Assembly: GCA_964195945.1 (NCBI GenBank)
Contig: CAXMRC010000181.1
Span: 1-43,486, forward strand
Direction of reading: 5' to 3'
Source: JAAETI01 sp964195945
Lineage (GTDB): Bacteria; Actinomycetota; Acidimicrobiia; Spongiisociales; UBA5794
DNA: 43,486 nucleotides
Shown here one piece after another: positions 1 to 7,234 of the stretch (positions within the stretch are counted from its first letter, which is position 1; every line of letters begins with the position of its first letter). The notes under the pieces were generated by a model. The model was given only the letters and a program-made list of their open reading frames with translations. It was not told the origin of the DNA and searched no databases. The position numbers and the translations under genes are program-made.

Positions 1-137
1 GTTGTCGCCGCCGGCGAAGTCGTGGTCGTGGCGGCAATCGTGGTTGTCAGGGCTGCGGTCGTCGACGTATCCGAATTGTCTGTCCCCGAACACGCGGCAG
101 CCAAGACCGCTATTGCCAAAACCAGTATGAATCGCAT
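1..137 (-). CDS. Lipoprotein, N-terminal fragment (runs off left edge)
   Basis: On the minus strand an ATG at 135-137 opens a frame that stays open to the window edge (45 codons). It begins with a charged residue, a hydrophobic stretch and a lipobox ending in Cys16 (LAAAC), followed by a Ser/Thr/Asp-rich segment with TTT and TTTT runs. This is the layout of an exported lipoprotein anchored by a diacylglyceryl cysteine. The mature domain lies outside the window, so no function can be given. It starts 31 nt after the gcvP stop in the same direction and may be co-transcribed with it. No strong Shine-Dalgarno sequence is visible. The Thr-rich linker resembles those of the cytochrome lipoprotein at 4150 and the binding protein at 32469. 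Confidence 0.7.
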   Translation of the reverse strand, partial: MRFILVLAIAVLAAACSGTDNSDTSTTAALTTTIAATTTTSPAAT

Positions 138-167
138 CGCGGCACAGTACCGCGAACTGCAGGTTGG

Positions 168-3026
168 TCAGTCAACAATCCCGTCCGTGTACACGTCCAT
201 CGGCGGACAGGCGCAAACGATATTTCGATCGCCATATGCCCCGTCGATCCGGCCCACCGGCGGCCAGTACTTGTCGGCCCGAAGACTGGGGACCGGGAAC
301 GCGGCTTGCTCTCGCCCGTACGGGTGGTTCCAATCGTCGGCGATCAGGTCATCGGCTGTGTGCGGCGAGTTGTGCAACGGGCTGTCTTCGAGCGGCAATT
401 TGCCGGCTGCAATGTCGTCGACCTCAGACTTGATAGCGATCATGGCATCTACAAACCGGTCGAGTTCCTGCAGACTCTCCGACTCGGTCGGCTCCACCAT
501 CAAAGTCCCCGGTACCGGGAATGACATGGTGGGTGCGTGGAACCCATAGTCGATCAATCTCTTGGCAAAATCATCTGCGGTAACGCCGACATCATGCTTG
601 ATGTCTCGCAGGTCGAGAATGCACTCATGGGCAACAAGGCCGCTGCTTCCCTTGTACAGAACCGGGTAGTGCTCGGCGAGTTTCGTCGCGATGTAGTTGG
701 CGGACAGGATCGCAACCTCAGTGGCTTTCTCCAGCCCATCGCCACCCATAAGAGCAATGTATGACCATGAGATCGGTAGAACACCTGCTGAACCCCAGGG
801 AGCGGCAGACACAGCGCCGACGCCGTCACGGAATCCCGCCTGGTCGTTCACTAAGGGATGTCCTGGCAAGAACGGCTCGAGATGGGCCTTAACCCCGATC
901 GGGCCAACACCGGGACCACCACCGCCGTGCGGAATCGCAAAGGTCTTGTGCAGATTTAGGTGCGAGACATCTCCGCCGAACTCACCTGGTTTGGCCAGGC
1001 CAAGCAGTGCATTGAGATTGGCCCCATCTATGTAAACCTGACCACCGTGTTCATGAACCAGTTCGCAGACCTCGACCACCGATTCCTCGAAAACGCCGTG
1101 GGTTGACGGGTAAGTAATCATCAACGCGGCCAGGGACGCCGAGTGCTCGTTGGCTTTCTCTTTCAAGTCGGCGAGGTCGATGTTGCCGCTCTCGTCGGTA
1201 GCGACGACGATAACTTTTAGCCCCGCCATGACCGCACTTGCAGGGTTGGTTCCGTGTGCAGACGCCGGGATGAGACAGATGTTGCGATCGCCATCGCCGC
1301 GGCTCTCGTGGTAAGCCTTGATGGCGAGTAGCCCCGAATACTCTCCCTGCGAGCCGGCGTTTGGCTGTAGTGAGACGGCGTCATAGCCGGTGGCCGTAGC
1401 CAGCCAACGCTCCAGGTCGCCGATCATTTCGAGATAGCCGGCCGCCTGCTCAAGCGGGACAAACGGATGGAGACTGGAGAACTCAGGCCAGGTGACCGCG
1501 GCCATCTCGGTCGCGGCGTTGAGCTTCATGGTGCAGGAACCCAGCGGGATCATCGAACGGTCGAGGGCGATGTCACGACCCTGCAATTTCCGCAAGTAAC
1601 GCATCATCTCGGTCTCGCTGCGGTATGAGTGGAACACCTCGTGAGTCAAGAACTCGGATGATCGTCGTAGCTCGGCGGGGAGCCCGCTCCTGGCATCGCC
1701 ACCGGATCCACTGACGAAGAATGACTCGGCAACCGCAGCAACAATCTCCTCGGTCGACGTCTCGTCGAGTGAGACACCGACACGATCCTGGTCGACGAGC
1801 CGCAGGTTGATCTTGCGGTTTTCGGCGGCCGCCACGACCTCATCCGCTCGTCCCGGGATCTTCACAGTCAACGTATCGAACCATGTGTCGTTGGTCAGCT
1901 CTAATCCGCCGGCGGTCAACAGGCCAGCCAGTTTCGAGGTCAGAGTGTGTACTTCGTCGGCGATTGCGGTGAGACCCTCCGGCCCATGCCAAACGGCATA
2001 CATACCGGCCATCACAGCTAGCAAGGCCTGTGCGGTGCAAATATTTGAAGTTGCCTTCTCGCGCCTGATGTGCTGCTCGCGGGTTGTCAATGCCAACCGC
2101 AGGGCCATACGGTTTTTGGAATCCTTCGATACTCCTACAAGTCGGCCCGGCATGGATCTCTTGTACTTGTCCTTTGTCGCCATAAAGGCAGCGTGGGGGC
2201 CGCCAAACATCATGGGTACGCCAAAACGCTGCGACGAACCAACGGCGACATCTACGTCCATCTCCCCTGGCGGGGTTAGCAAGGTGAGAGCGAGCAGGTC
2301 TGTGGTGACAGCAACCATGACTCCTGATTCCTGCAGATCAGCGATGAGTTGGCGATCGTCTCTGACTACCCCCGTGCTGCCCGGATATTGCAGCACGACA
2401 CCGAACACCTGGTCGGTATCGATATCGGCAGGATCCCCGACGATCACGTCGATGTCGAGCGGTATCGCCCTGGTTCGAACCACTTGGACCACCTGCGGAT
2501 GGCATTCGGCATCCACAAAGAACGATCGTGCTTTGCTCTTGGAGACCCGCCGCAACATTGTCATCGCCTCAGCGACCGCGGTCGCCTCGTCAAGCAACGA
2601 AGCATTGGCAATATCCATACCAGTTAGATCCGTGACCATCGTCTGGAAATTGAGCATCGCTTCGAGCCGACCCTGCGAGATCTCGGGCTGGTATGGGGTG
2701 TAGGAGGTGTACCACCCCGGGTTCTCGAGAACGTTGCGCAGGATGACCGATGGCGTATGGGTGCCGTAGTAGCCCATGCCGATCAGTGATGAATAGATCG
2801 AGTTTGCCTCTCCGAGTTGCTTCATTCTGGCAAGCACACCCGGTTCACTGTCGGCCGCGGGGAGATCGAAGTCGTCACGAACCCGGATGCTCTCTGGGAC
2901 CGCTTTTGCTTTCAAATCCTCGAGTGACCCCAAGCCAACGACGGCGAGCATCCTCTCGATCTCATCGTCTGTCGGCCCAATGTGGCGGTCAGCGAAACTG
3001 GCAGATCCTGTGTCAATTCGACTCAT
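168..3026 (-). CDS. gcvP: Glycine dehydrogenase (decarboxylating), P protein
   Basis: This is the PLP-dependent P protein of the glycine cleavage system. It decarboxylates glycine and passes the aminomethyl group to lipoyl-GcvH. The protein is 952 aa, a normal length for the fused single-chain form with two aminotransferase-like halves. The N-terminus has the typical FADRHIGP motif. The PLP lysine is at about residue 694 in LNLHKTFAIPHGGGGPG. The ATG at 3024-3026 is preferred because AGGAGG lies 9 nt upstream. A longer frame opening at 3092 would start inside the riboswitch. No gcvT or gcvH is adjacent, so those components must be encoded elsewhere. Expression is very probably controlled by the tandem glycine riboswitch at 3084-3250. 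Confidence 0.97.
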   Translation of the reverse strand: MSRIDTGSASFADRHIGPTDDEIERMLAVVGLGSLEDLKAKAVPESIRVRDDFDLPAADSEPGVLARMKQLGEANSIYSSLIGMGYYGTHTPSVILRNVLENPGWYTSYTPYQPEISQGRLEAMLNFQTMVTDLTGMDIANASLLDEATAVAEAMTMLRRVSKSKARSFFVDAECHPQVVQVVRTRAIPLDIDVIVGDPADIDTDQVFGVVLQYPGSTGVVRDDRQLIADLQESGVMVAVTTDLLALTLLTPPGEMDVDVAVGSSQRFGVPMMFGGPHAAFMATKDKYKRSMPGRLVGVSKDSKNRMALRLALTTREQHIRREKATSNICTAQALLAVMAGMYAVWHGPEGLTAIADEVHTLTSKLAGLLTAGGLELTNDTWFDTLTVKIPGRADEVVAAAENRKINLRLVDQDRVGVSLDETSTEEIVAAVAESFFVSGSGGDARSGLPAELRRSSEFLTHEVFHSYRSETEMMRYLRKLQGRDIALDRSMIPLGSCTMKLNAATEMAAVTWPEFSSLHPFVPLEQAAGYLEMIGDLERWLATATGYDAVSLQPNAGSQGEYSGLLAIKAYHESRGDGDRNICLIPASAHGTNPASAVMAGLKVIVVATDESGNIDLADLKEKANEHSASLAALMITYPSTHGVFEESVVEVCELVHEHGGQVYIDGANLNALLGLAKPGEFGGDVSHLNLHKTFAIPHGGGGPGVGPIGVKAHLEPFLPGHPLVNDQAGFRDGVGAVSAAPWGSAGVLPISWSYIALMGGDGLEKATEVAILSANYIATKLAEHYPVLYKGSSGLVAHECILDLRDIKHDVGVTADDFAKRLIDYGFHAPTMSFPVPGTLMVEPTESESLQELDRFVDAMIAIKSEVDDIAAGKLPLEDSPLHNSPHTADDLIADDWNHPYGREQAAFPVPSLRADKYWPPVGRIDGAYGDRNIVCACPPMDVYTDGIVD

Positions 3027-3054
3027 GCGTCGGTACCTCCTGAGTACGGCTGGT

Positions 3055-3076
3055 AAGACCGAACGGCTTCGGTCTT
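3055..3076 (-). promoter_or_regulatory. Perfect 9-bp hairpin between glycine riboswitch and gcvP RBS
   Basis: The arms AAGACCGAA and TTCGGTCTT (3068-3076 and 3055-3063 on the minus strand) are perfectly complementary around a 4-nt GCCG loop. The element begins 8 nt after the second aptamer ends and lies about 13 nt before the AGGAGG of gcvP. It is well placed to be part of the expression platform. No uridine tract follows, so control of translation or a Rho-dependent mechanism seems more likely than intrinsic termination. That mechanism is inference. Confidence 0.5.
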
Positions 3077-3083
3077 CACCCCG

Positions 3084-3250
3084 CTCTGTCATGGGTACCT
3101 GAGAGATTCACCGGATCGCACCGGCTTTCCCCTTCGGCGGAGCAAAACGCTCGCTTTCCAGAGGCGCCTGGTCTGTGCGGTTCAAGGGCCTGAGAGTTTC
3201 CCGGGGGGTTGCTCCTTCGGCGCCGGCTCGGCAACCGGTCTCTCCCGCAC
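3084..3250 (-). promoter_or_regulatory. Tandem glycine riboswitch (two aptamers)
   Basis: Read on the minus strand, the leader has two copies of the glycine aptamer signature. Aptamer 1 (3250-3175) is closed by GTGCGG pairing with CCGCAC and contains GGGAGAG, GCCGAAGGAGCAA and ACTCTCAGG. Aptamer 2 (3163-3084) is closed by CTCTG pairing with CAGAG and contains CCGCCGAAGGGG and ATCTCTCAGG. These are the conserved core boxes of the gcvT-type RNA. Controlling a glycine cleavage gene is the standard role. In the known class glycine binding usually turns expression on. Confidence 0.93.
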
Positions 3251-3273
3251 AGCATCAACAGCTTGCTTTACGG

Positions 3274-3279
3274 ACTGTA
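3274..3279 (-). promoter_or_regulatory. Possible -10 box for the gcvP leader
   Basis: On the minus strand TACAGT lies about 24 nt upstream of the first riboswitch helix, which would put transcription start near 3267. No convincing -35 hexamer is seen, so this is only a candidate. The rest of the 3251-3371 gap holds the divergent leader of the gene at 3372 and nothing else I recognise. Confidence 0.25.
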
Positions 3280-3371
3280 CACCAGGTTCGCTTCGCTCCA
3301 CCACTGCTTTTCGCGCTCTCGACCGACACTGATCGTGCCCCGGTAGGTTTGAAGGCCATCGAGGAGGATCC

Positions 3372-3647
3372 ATGACCCGACTGAGCGACGATGACCGAAA
3401 GACCTTTCTCGATACTTACCAGGGCTGGGCGGTGATCGGAGAGACCATCTCAAAAACATTTGTCCTGGCAGACTTCAACGAAACGATGGGGTTCGTCACC
3501 CGGGTCGCTCTACTCGCTGAGGTCGCCGACCATCATCCTGACATCGACATCAGGTGGAACAAGGCAACCATTGCGCTGTCTACCCATGAGGAGCGTGCTT
3601 TGACGCCCAAAGACACCTCACTGGCCGAGGCCATCGAAGCTCTCTGA
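3372..3647 (+). CDS. 4a-hydroxytetrahydrobiopterin dehydratase (pterin carbinolamine dehydratase)
   Basis: A 91-aa protein of the PCD/PhhB/DCoH family, which dehydrates 4a-hydroxytetrahydropterin and so supports pterin recycling. The family core is seen as AEVADHHPDIDIRWNKATIA followed by a STHE segment, giving the His-His-Pro and the later Trp and His of the active site. Length is typical. The ATG at 3372 follows GAGGAGG with a short spacer. The gene is divergent from gcvP and its 3' end overlaps the convergent PPOX gene by 30 bp. No phenylalanine hydroxylase gene is nearby. In many bacteria this fold occurs without an aromatic hydroxylase, so the physiological substrate is open. Confidence 0.88.
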   Translation: MTRLSDDDRKTFLDTYQGWAVIGETISKTFVLADFNETMGFVTRVALLAEVADHHPDIDIRWNKATIALSTHEERALTPKDTSLAEAIEAL

Positions 3648-4061
3648 CAAATCGGGCCGCGCCGACCAGCCTGTCCACTTCTTGATGGACACCTCGATCA
3701 GTGGTCCGTCGGGGCGAGCGGTTCGGTAATGGTCGTATCGGTTGACCAGTAGGTCGACGCCAGGACGCATCGCGTCGTTGTCTTCGATCACCCTGGCTAC
3801 TCCGTCCGCACGGACCCACCACAGTTGCTCCCAATCCTCGTTGTAATGATCCACAAGCAGGGCGACGAATGGGTTGTTCACTATGTTCGCCAGACGGCGC
3901 AATCGGACAGTGCGCTTCGGCTTATGGTCCACCACAGTGAAGAGTTGGTCTGCATCCAGCGCAAAAACCACCGGCACCAGGTGAGGGCCCGCCGTTCCCA
4001 CCGTGGCCAGAGTGGCGACGCGAGCAGAGCCAAAACGGGTACGGCATTCGACCTGATTCAT
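3618..4061 (-). CDS. PPOX-class F420-dependent oxidoreductase-like protein
   Basis: A 147-aa protein of the split beta-barrel flavin/F420-binding fold related to pyridoxamine 5'-phosphate oxidase. Landmarks are RVATLATVGTAGPHLVPVVF near the N-terminus, the KPKRT segment that in this family lies near the cofactor phosphate, then LRRLANI and VALLVDHYNEDWEQLWWVR. The pattern fits the actinobacterial group annotated as PPOX-class F420-dependent oxidoreductases. The cofactor is inferred from family, not seen. The ATG at 4059-4061 begins the conserved region. A longer frame to 4265 would read through the antisense of the Thr-repeat region and is rejected. There is no Shine-Dalgarno; a GATACT hexamer 9 nt upstream may give a leaderless or near-leaderless mRNA. 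Confidence 0.75.
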   Translation of the reverse strand: MNQVECRTRFGSARVATLATVGTAGPHLVPVVFALDADQLFTVVDHKPKRTVRLRRLANIVNNPFVALLVDHYNEDWEQLWWVRADGVARVIEDNDAMRPGVDLLVNRYDHYRTARPDGPLIEVSIKKWTGWSARPDLSESFDGLGQ

Positions 4062-4149
4062 GTTGGCGACAGTATCAGTGATCGTCTGCGGCAGACGACC
4101 ACCGACCTCGATTCTCAATAGCTTCGACAAACCGCCGATAATCGAGATC

Positions 4150-4710
4150 ATGAAGCGAATCCCCCCAACAGGTCTGATCCTGACCTTACTTCTGGCGTCT
4201 TGTGGTGGCGGTGCCACAACGACCACAACGGTCCAAGCCGCTGTAGCCACAACAACAACAAGCACGACAACTACTCAACCGACGACAACTACCGCTCCAC
4301 CCTCCACGACAACAGCACCGCCTACTACTACCACCACCACAACAACAACAACGACGACAGCACCAACCACGGCAACAACTACAAGCACCACCGCGGCGCC
4401 AACCACGACCGTCGCTTTTGATTATGTGGCTTTGGGCCGCGAGCGCGCCACCAGTCTCGGTTGCCAAAACTGCCACTCCACGAACGGTTCCGTTGGCCTC
4501 GGCCCATCGTGGTCGGGGTTGGCTGGTTCGACTGTGACGTTGGCGGATGGCGCCACCGTGACTGCTTCTTCCGCCTACATCGAAGAATCCATCCGCTTTC
4601 CCGACAACAAGATCGTCGAAGGATTCAGTGCCGGCGTAATGCAGATCGGCTACGACAGCCTCTCCAACGACGAGATCAGAGCACTGGTCGCATACATCTC
4701 ATCGCGGTAG
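4150..4710 (+). CDS. Lipid-anchored class I cytochrome c with Thr-rich linker
   Basis: A 186-aa exported lipoprotein. A signal peptide ends in the lipobox LLASC with Cys18. A long Thr/Pro/Ala low-complexity linker follows, to about residue 88. The C-terminal domain has a haem c site CQNCH (Cys105, Cys108, His109) and a likely axial Met164 in GVMQ. The domain, with GLGPSWSGLAGSTVTLADG and a final ALVAYI helix, resembles the cytochrome c domain fused to subunit II of caa3-type oxidases, but here it stands alone on a tether. It probably carries electrons on the outer face of the membrane. The ATG at 4150 gives a proper signal peptide; the frame extends upstream without homology. The partner oxidase is not in the window. 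Confidence 0.88.
   Translation: MKRIPPTGLILTLLLASCGGGATTTTTVQAAVATTTTSTTTTQPTTTTAPPSTTTAPPTTTTTTTTTTTTAPTTATTTSTTAAPTTTVAFDYVALGRERATSLGCQNCHSTNGSVGLGPSWSGLAGSTVTLADGATVTASSAYIEESIRFPDNKIVEGFSAGVMQIGYDSLSNDEIRALVAYISSR
4217..4410 (+). repeat. Low-complexity ACN-repeat coding the Thr-rich linker
   Basis: A run dominated by ACA, ACC, ACG and ACT codons, with a few CCA/CCG/GCA codons, encodes blocks of up to about twelve Thr. The codons are mixed rather than a single repeated unit, which argues for selection on the protein (an extended, possibly glycosylated spacer) more than simple slippage. Confidence 0.75.
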
Positions 4711-4716
4711 ATTCCG

Positions 4717-4764
4717 CGTCTGTCGTCCGTGAGCGCCGTATACCGTGCTCAGGGACGCCAGACG
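4717..4764. terminator. Long inverted repeat between convergent genes
   Basis: The gap between the cytochrome gene and the convergent HhH gene holds a three-part stem: CGTCTG with CAGACG, CGTCC with GGACG and TGAGC with GCTCA, separated by single symmetric mismatches (16 pairs in all). Its position suggests a bidirectional terminator. No clear T-run follows on either strand, so intrinsic activity is uncertain. Confidence 0.5.
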
Positions 4765-4771
4765 TGGAGTT

Positions 4772-5620
4772 CTAGGCAGGTTCGTTGTATTTCTTGGTGT
4801 GCTGTTCGGCGGCGGAGCTCATCCAGTCGTCACGCTCGATCCGACCCTTGAACGCATCGAGGGCAGCTGTGACAAAAGCAACGTCCTCGGTTTGGAGGCT
4901 GGCGATCTGACGGAAGCTCGTGATCCCAAGACCCTTCAACGTCTGTTCGAGCTTGGGACCGATACCGTGAACCTTCTTGAGATCGTCGTCTGCGGCCGGG
5001 CCGCCCCCTACGGTGCGCGCTGCGATCTCGACAATCTTGGCCAGTCCCTCTTCTTTCGTTGGTTCGGATTTCGCCCCGCCGGCAGCAACCGCTTGAACCG
5101 CGGCAGCAGATGGAGTCACACCAACGGGCTCAACGACAGGCTCGGAAACGGCGCTTAGCTCCGCCTCGAGCCGTGAGATCTTCTCGTCCCGACTCCCAAT
5201 GATGCCTTCGAGCTGAGCCAGCCGATCCGCCAGGCCGTCACGCTCTGTCCCGCACGCAGCAAGGTCGCCGCGCAGCTTGCTCAGTTCTGCGTCCAAGTCG
5301 CCGGTTGCAGACAGCTTCGCTTCTTGGCCTCCGGCCGCGACCGCGGCCACCTCGACCGCGGATGCAAGATCACCGACCTTGGCCCGCTCACCTTTGAGGT
5401 CAAGGTGGACCTTGTCGAGATTCTTGTTGCTCTCACTGAGACGGCTCTCGGCCTTCTTCGTAAGTTCGCGCTGTGCGGCGAGCTCGGCTTCATACCCCTC
5501 TGCAATGGTGCCCTTCTGCAGCCAGCGACCGAAGATCCACCCGATACCAAGCCCAATGAGTGTGGCGATCAGCATGAAGATCACAATCTCTGCGGCGGCC
5601 CAACCAACTCCGTCCAACAT
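4772..5620 (-). CDS. Membrane-anchored coiled-coil protein with C-terminal helix-hairpin-helix domain
   Basis: A 282-aa protein in three parts. Residues about 8-32 form one transmembrane helix (EIVIFMLIATLIGLGIGW). Residues about 40-160 are charged and heptad-like (coiled coil). An Ala/Pro linker leads to a C-terminal helix-hairpin-helix module at about 210-280, with DLKKVHGIGPKLEQTLKGLG and then FKGRIERDDW. This module is familiar as an appendage on ribosomal L21 and NADH dehydrogenase subunit E in some bacteria, where its role is unclear. The ATG abuts the stop of the upstream OmpA/BON gene (TAG-ATG) and sits behind GGAGACG, so the two are surely co-transcribed. The function is unknown; a structural or scaffold role in the envelope is a guess. 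Confidence 0.8.
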   Translation of the reverse strand: MLDGVGWAAAEIVIFMLIATLIGLGIGWIFGRWLQKGTIAEGYEAELAAQRELTKKAESRLSESNKNLDKVHLDLKGERAKVGDLASAVEVAAVAAGGQEAKLSATGDLDAELSKLRGDLAACGTERDGLADRLAQLEGIIGSRDEKISRLEAELSAVSEPVVEPVGVTPSAAAVQAVAAGGAKSEPTKEEGLAKIVEIAARTVGGGPAADDDLKKVHGIGPKLEQTLKGLGITSFRQIASLQTEDVAFVTAALDAFKGRIERDDWMSSAAEQHTKKYNEPA

Positions 5621-7033
5621 CTATCCGTCTCCTTCTAGGATCACAAACTCTATCCGTCGATTCTGTGCACGACCCTCGTCTGTCGAGTTGTCGGCAATGG
5701 GGTTCTCTTCGCCATAGCCAACGGCAGCCAGCCTCTCGGGCTCGATACCCCCGGCGACCAAATACGCCACAACCGCCTCAGCGCGCTCCTGTGACAGCAC
5801 AAGGTTTGTCTCCGCATCGCCTTGATCGTCGGTGTATCCCGCAACGGTCACCCGAACTGTCGGGTGCGCTTCGAGAATCGCTAATGCCTCAGCCAGCAGA
5901 CCAATTCCGTCGGTCGATAGCTCAATGCCGTTCGAAACGAACGTGGTGCTGCCCTGGAGCAGATTTGTGAGCTGGATGGCGACTGCCGCCGGGTGGAGCT
6001 GCACATCGGTAACTACGGCAAGTTGTCCTGCTGTCACTTCCTGAGCCAGAACAGCGACGGCTGCCGCGAGGTCCTCGTCTAGAGCAAGACCCGTGATCGT
6101 TACGTTGCCCTCCGCGATCTCGAGCGTCCAGGGATCAAGTCTGGTGACAACATCAAGCAGCCCGTCGATAGATTCAAGCCACATTGGTCCGGCGACTTCA
6201 CCAACAGCCAGTCCGTTGATAATCGTTGTACCGCCATGGAGTCGCCGCGCCGCCTCCACAATCTGGTCGACTGTCTCCTGGTTCGGCATAACGCCGTCGA
6301 GAGTGACCAATCCATCGGACCTGGTAGCGGCAAACGAAGGCGTCGGGAGCACGGCGATCGTCAAATCCGACGACACCAGGATCGTCTCATCGAGAATCAG
6401 TGTGATCTCTTGAAGCATCTCGGTGCGAACGGTCTCTGAAACCACCTCACCGCTGATTTCGAATCCCGCGTCGGTTGCAGTGAACCCACCGGAGCGGAGT
6501 TCTCCGATGTGGGGGAACACGTCGCGAATCCGGCCCAGCCACGGTGGTAACTCGACGTCCTCGGAAACGACAAGTGCGTTGACCACGCGCCCACCGCCAA
6601 ACTGGGCTTCCGCAGCCTCAATGAGGTCGGTTTCTATGTCGGTATCCGGAACGGCGCCCCGCACCGAGACGGCACTACCGATGATCCGGACCGAGACCTC
6701 CGGATTGCGAACAACAGGAGGCGGCGGCTCGATAACCTCCAACTCGCTGTCGACGTTCCTCACGCCCGGCACCGCATCGATGGACTCGACGATCTCGGCG
6801 GCGAGTTCCTCCGAGTCAACCGACCCGACGAGCCGAGCGTCGCGACCCGAGAAGTCGACAACGATATTGTGGCCATCTTGGGCGAGGTTGGACCGGGCAT
6901 CTTCGCGGAGGGTAGTTTCAGCATTGTCGACGCCCCAAACCAGGGCGAGAAGCACCAGGACAACCCAGGTCGCCAATAGCCAGAAGATCAACGGCGGAAT
7001 GCCCGTGTAGTCAGTGTTGTCGTCCTGTACCAA
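5621..7033 (-). CDS. OmpA-family protein with N-terminal TM helix and BON-like repeats
   Basis: A 470-aa envelope protein. One membrane helix lies at about residues 13-34, then several alpha/beta modules of the BON type (for example LVGSVDSEELAAEIVESI and VSVRGAVPDTDIETDLIEAA), and a C-terminal OmpA peptidoglycan-binding domain at about 375-468 with VAGYTDDQGDAETNLVLSQ and a final NRRIEFVI. The architecture recalls mycobacterial ArfA (Rv0899): TM helix, BON domain, OmpA domain. It probably links the membrane to peptidoglycan. The start is TTG at 7031-7033, supported by AGGAG with a 6-nt spacer. It is the first gene of a two-gene operon with the HhH coiled-coil protein. BON repeats are divergent, and I count three or four by eye. 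Confidence 0.82.
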   Translation of the reverse strand: MVQDDNTDYTGIPPLIFWLLATWVVLVLLALVWGVDNAETTLREDARSNLAQDGHNIVVDFSGRDARLVGSVDSEELAAEIVESIDAVPGVRNVDSELEVIEPPPPVVRNPEVSVRIIGSAVSVRGAVPDTDIETDLIEAAEAQFGGGRVVNALVVSEDVELPPWLGRIRDVFPHIGELRSGGFTATDAGFEISGEVVSETVRTEMLQEITLILDETILVSSDLTIAVLPTPSFAATRSDGLVTLDGVMPNQETVDQIVEAARRLHGGTTIINGLAVGEVAGPMWLESIDGLLDVVTRLDPWTLEIAEGNVTITGLALDEDLAAAVAVLAQEVTAGQLAVVTDVQLHPAAVAIQLTNLLQGSTTFVSNGIELSTDGIGLLAEALAILEAHPTVRVTVAGYTDDQGDAETNLVLSQERAEAVVAYLVAGGIEPERLAAVGYGEENPIADNSTDEGRAQNRRIEFVILEGDG

Positions 7034-7150
7034 TTCCCACTCCTACCAAATCAGGTTGGCCCACGAAAAATAGTCGTGAGACACCATCACCGCCACCCAG
7101 AGTATCGACCAGGCCACAATAATCGGAATATGACACGCCTAGACTCAGGT

Positions 7151-7169
7151 TATACATTCTGTGTATACT
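7151..7169 (+). promoter_or_regulatory. Inverted repeat and -10-like hexamer upstream of dnaK
   Basis: TATACA and TGTATA (7151-7156, 7162-7167) form a perfect inverted repeat with a 5-nt spacer, and its right arm overlaps a TATACT hexamer (7164-7169) that could be a -10 box. ACTCAG at 7143 and ACTCAA at 7167 look like half-sites of the HspR operator HAIR (CTTGAGT-N7-ACTCAAG), but no full HAIR is seen. The remaining part of the 7034-7234 gap is an untranslated leader with no other feature I recognise. Confidence 0.4.
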
Positions 7170-7234
7170 CAACCTATTCCATTTACAAGCTTTGAGCCCC
7201 GATGTGGGGTAATACAGATAGAGGAGAAACGACA

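Noticed and set aside
1807..2703. 298-aa plus-strand open frame antisense to gcvP
   Set aside because: It lies inside a clear gcvP, has no ribosome binding site or recognisable domain, and is explained by codon bias of the real gene.
4062..4265. N-terminal extension of the PPOX gene
   Set aside because: It would translate the antisense of the Thr-repeat region into a Val-rich segment; the conserved domain starts at 4061.
4217..4410. ACN-rich tract as a CRISPR or tandem-repeat array
   Set aside because: It has no unit with spacers and is in frame within a lipoprotein gene; it is a protein linker.
7143..7197. ACTCAA/TTTGAG pair read as a HAIR operator
   Set aside because: The orientation and 18-nt spacing do not fit CTTGAGT-N7-ACTCAAG.
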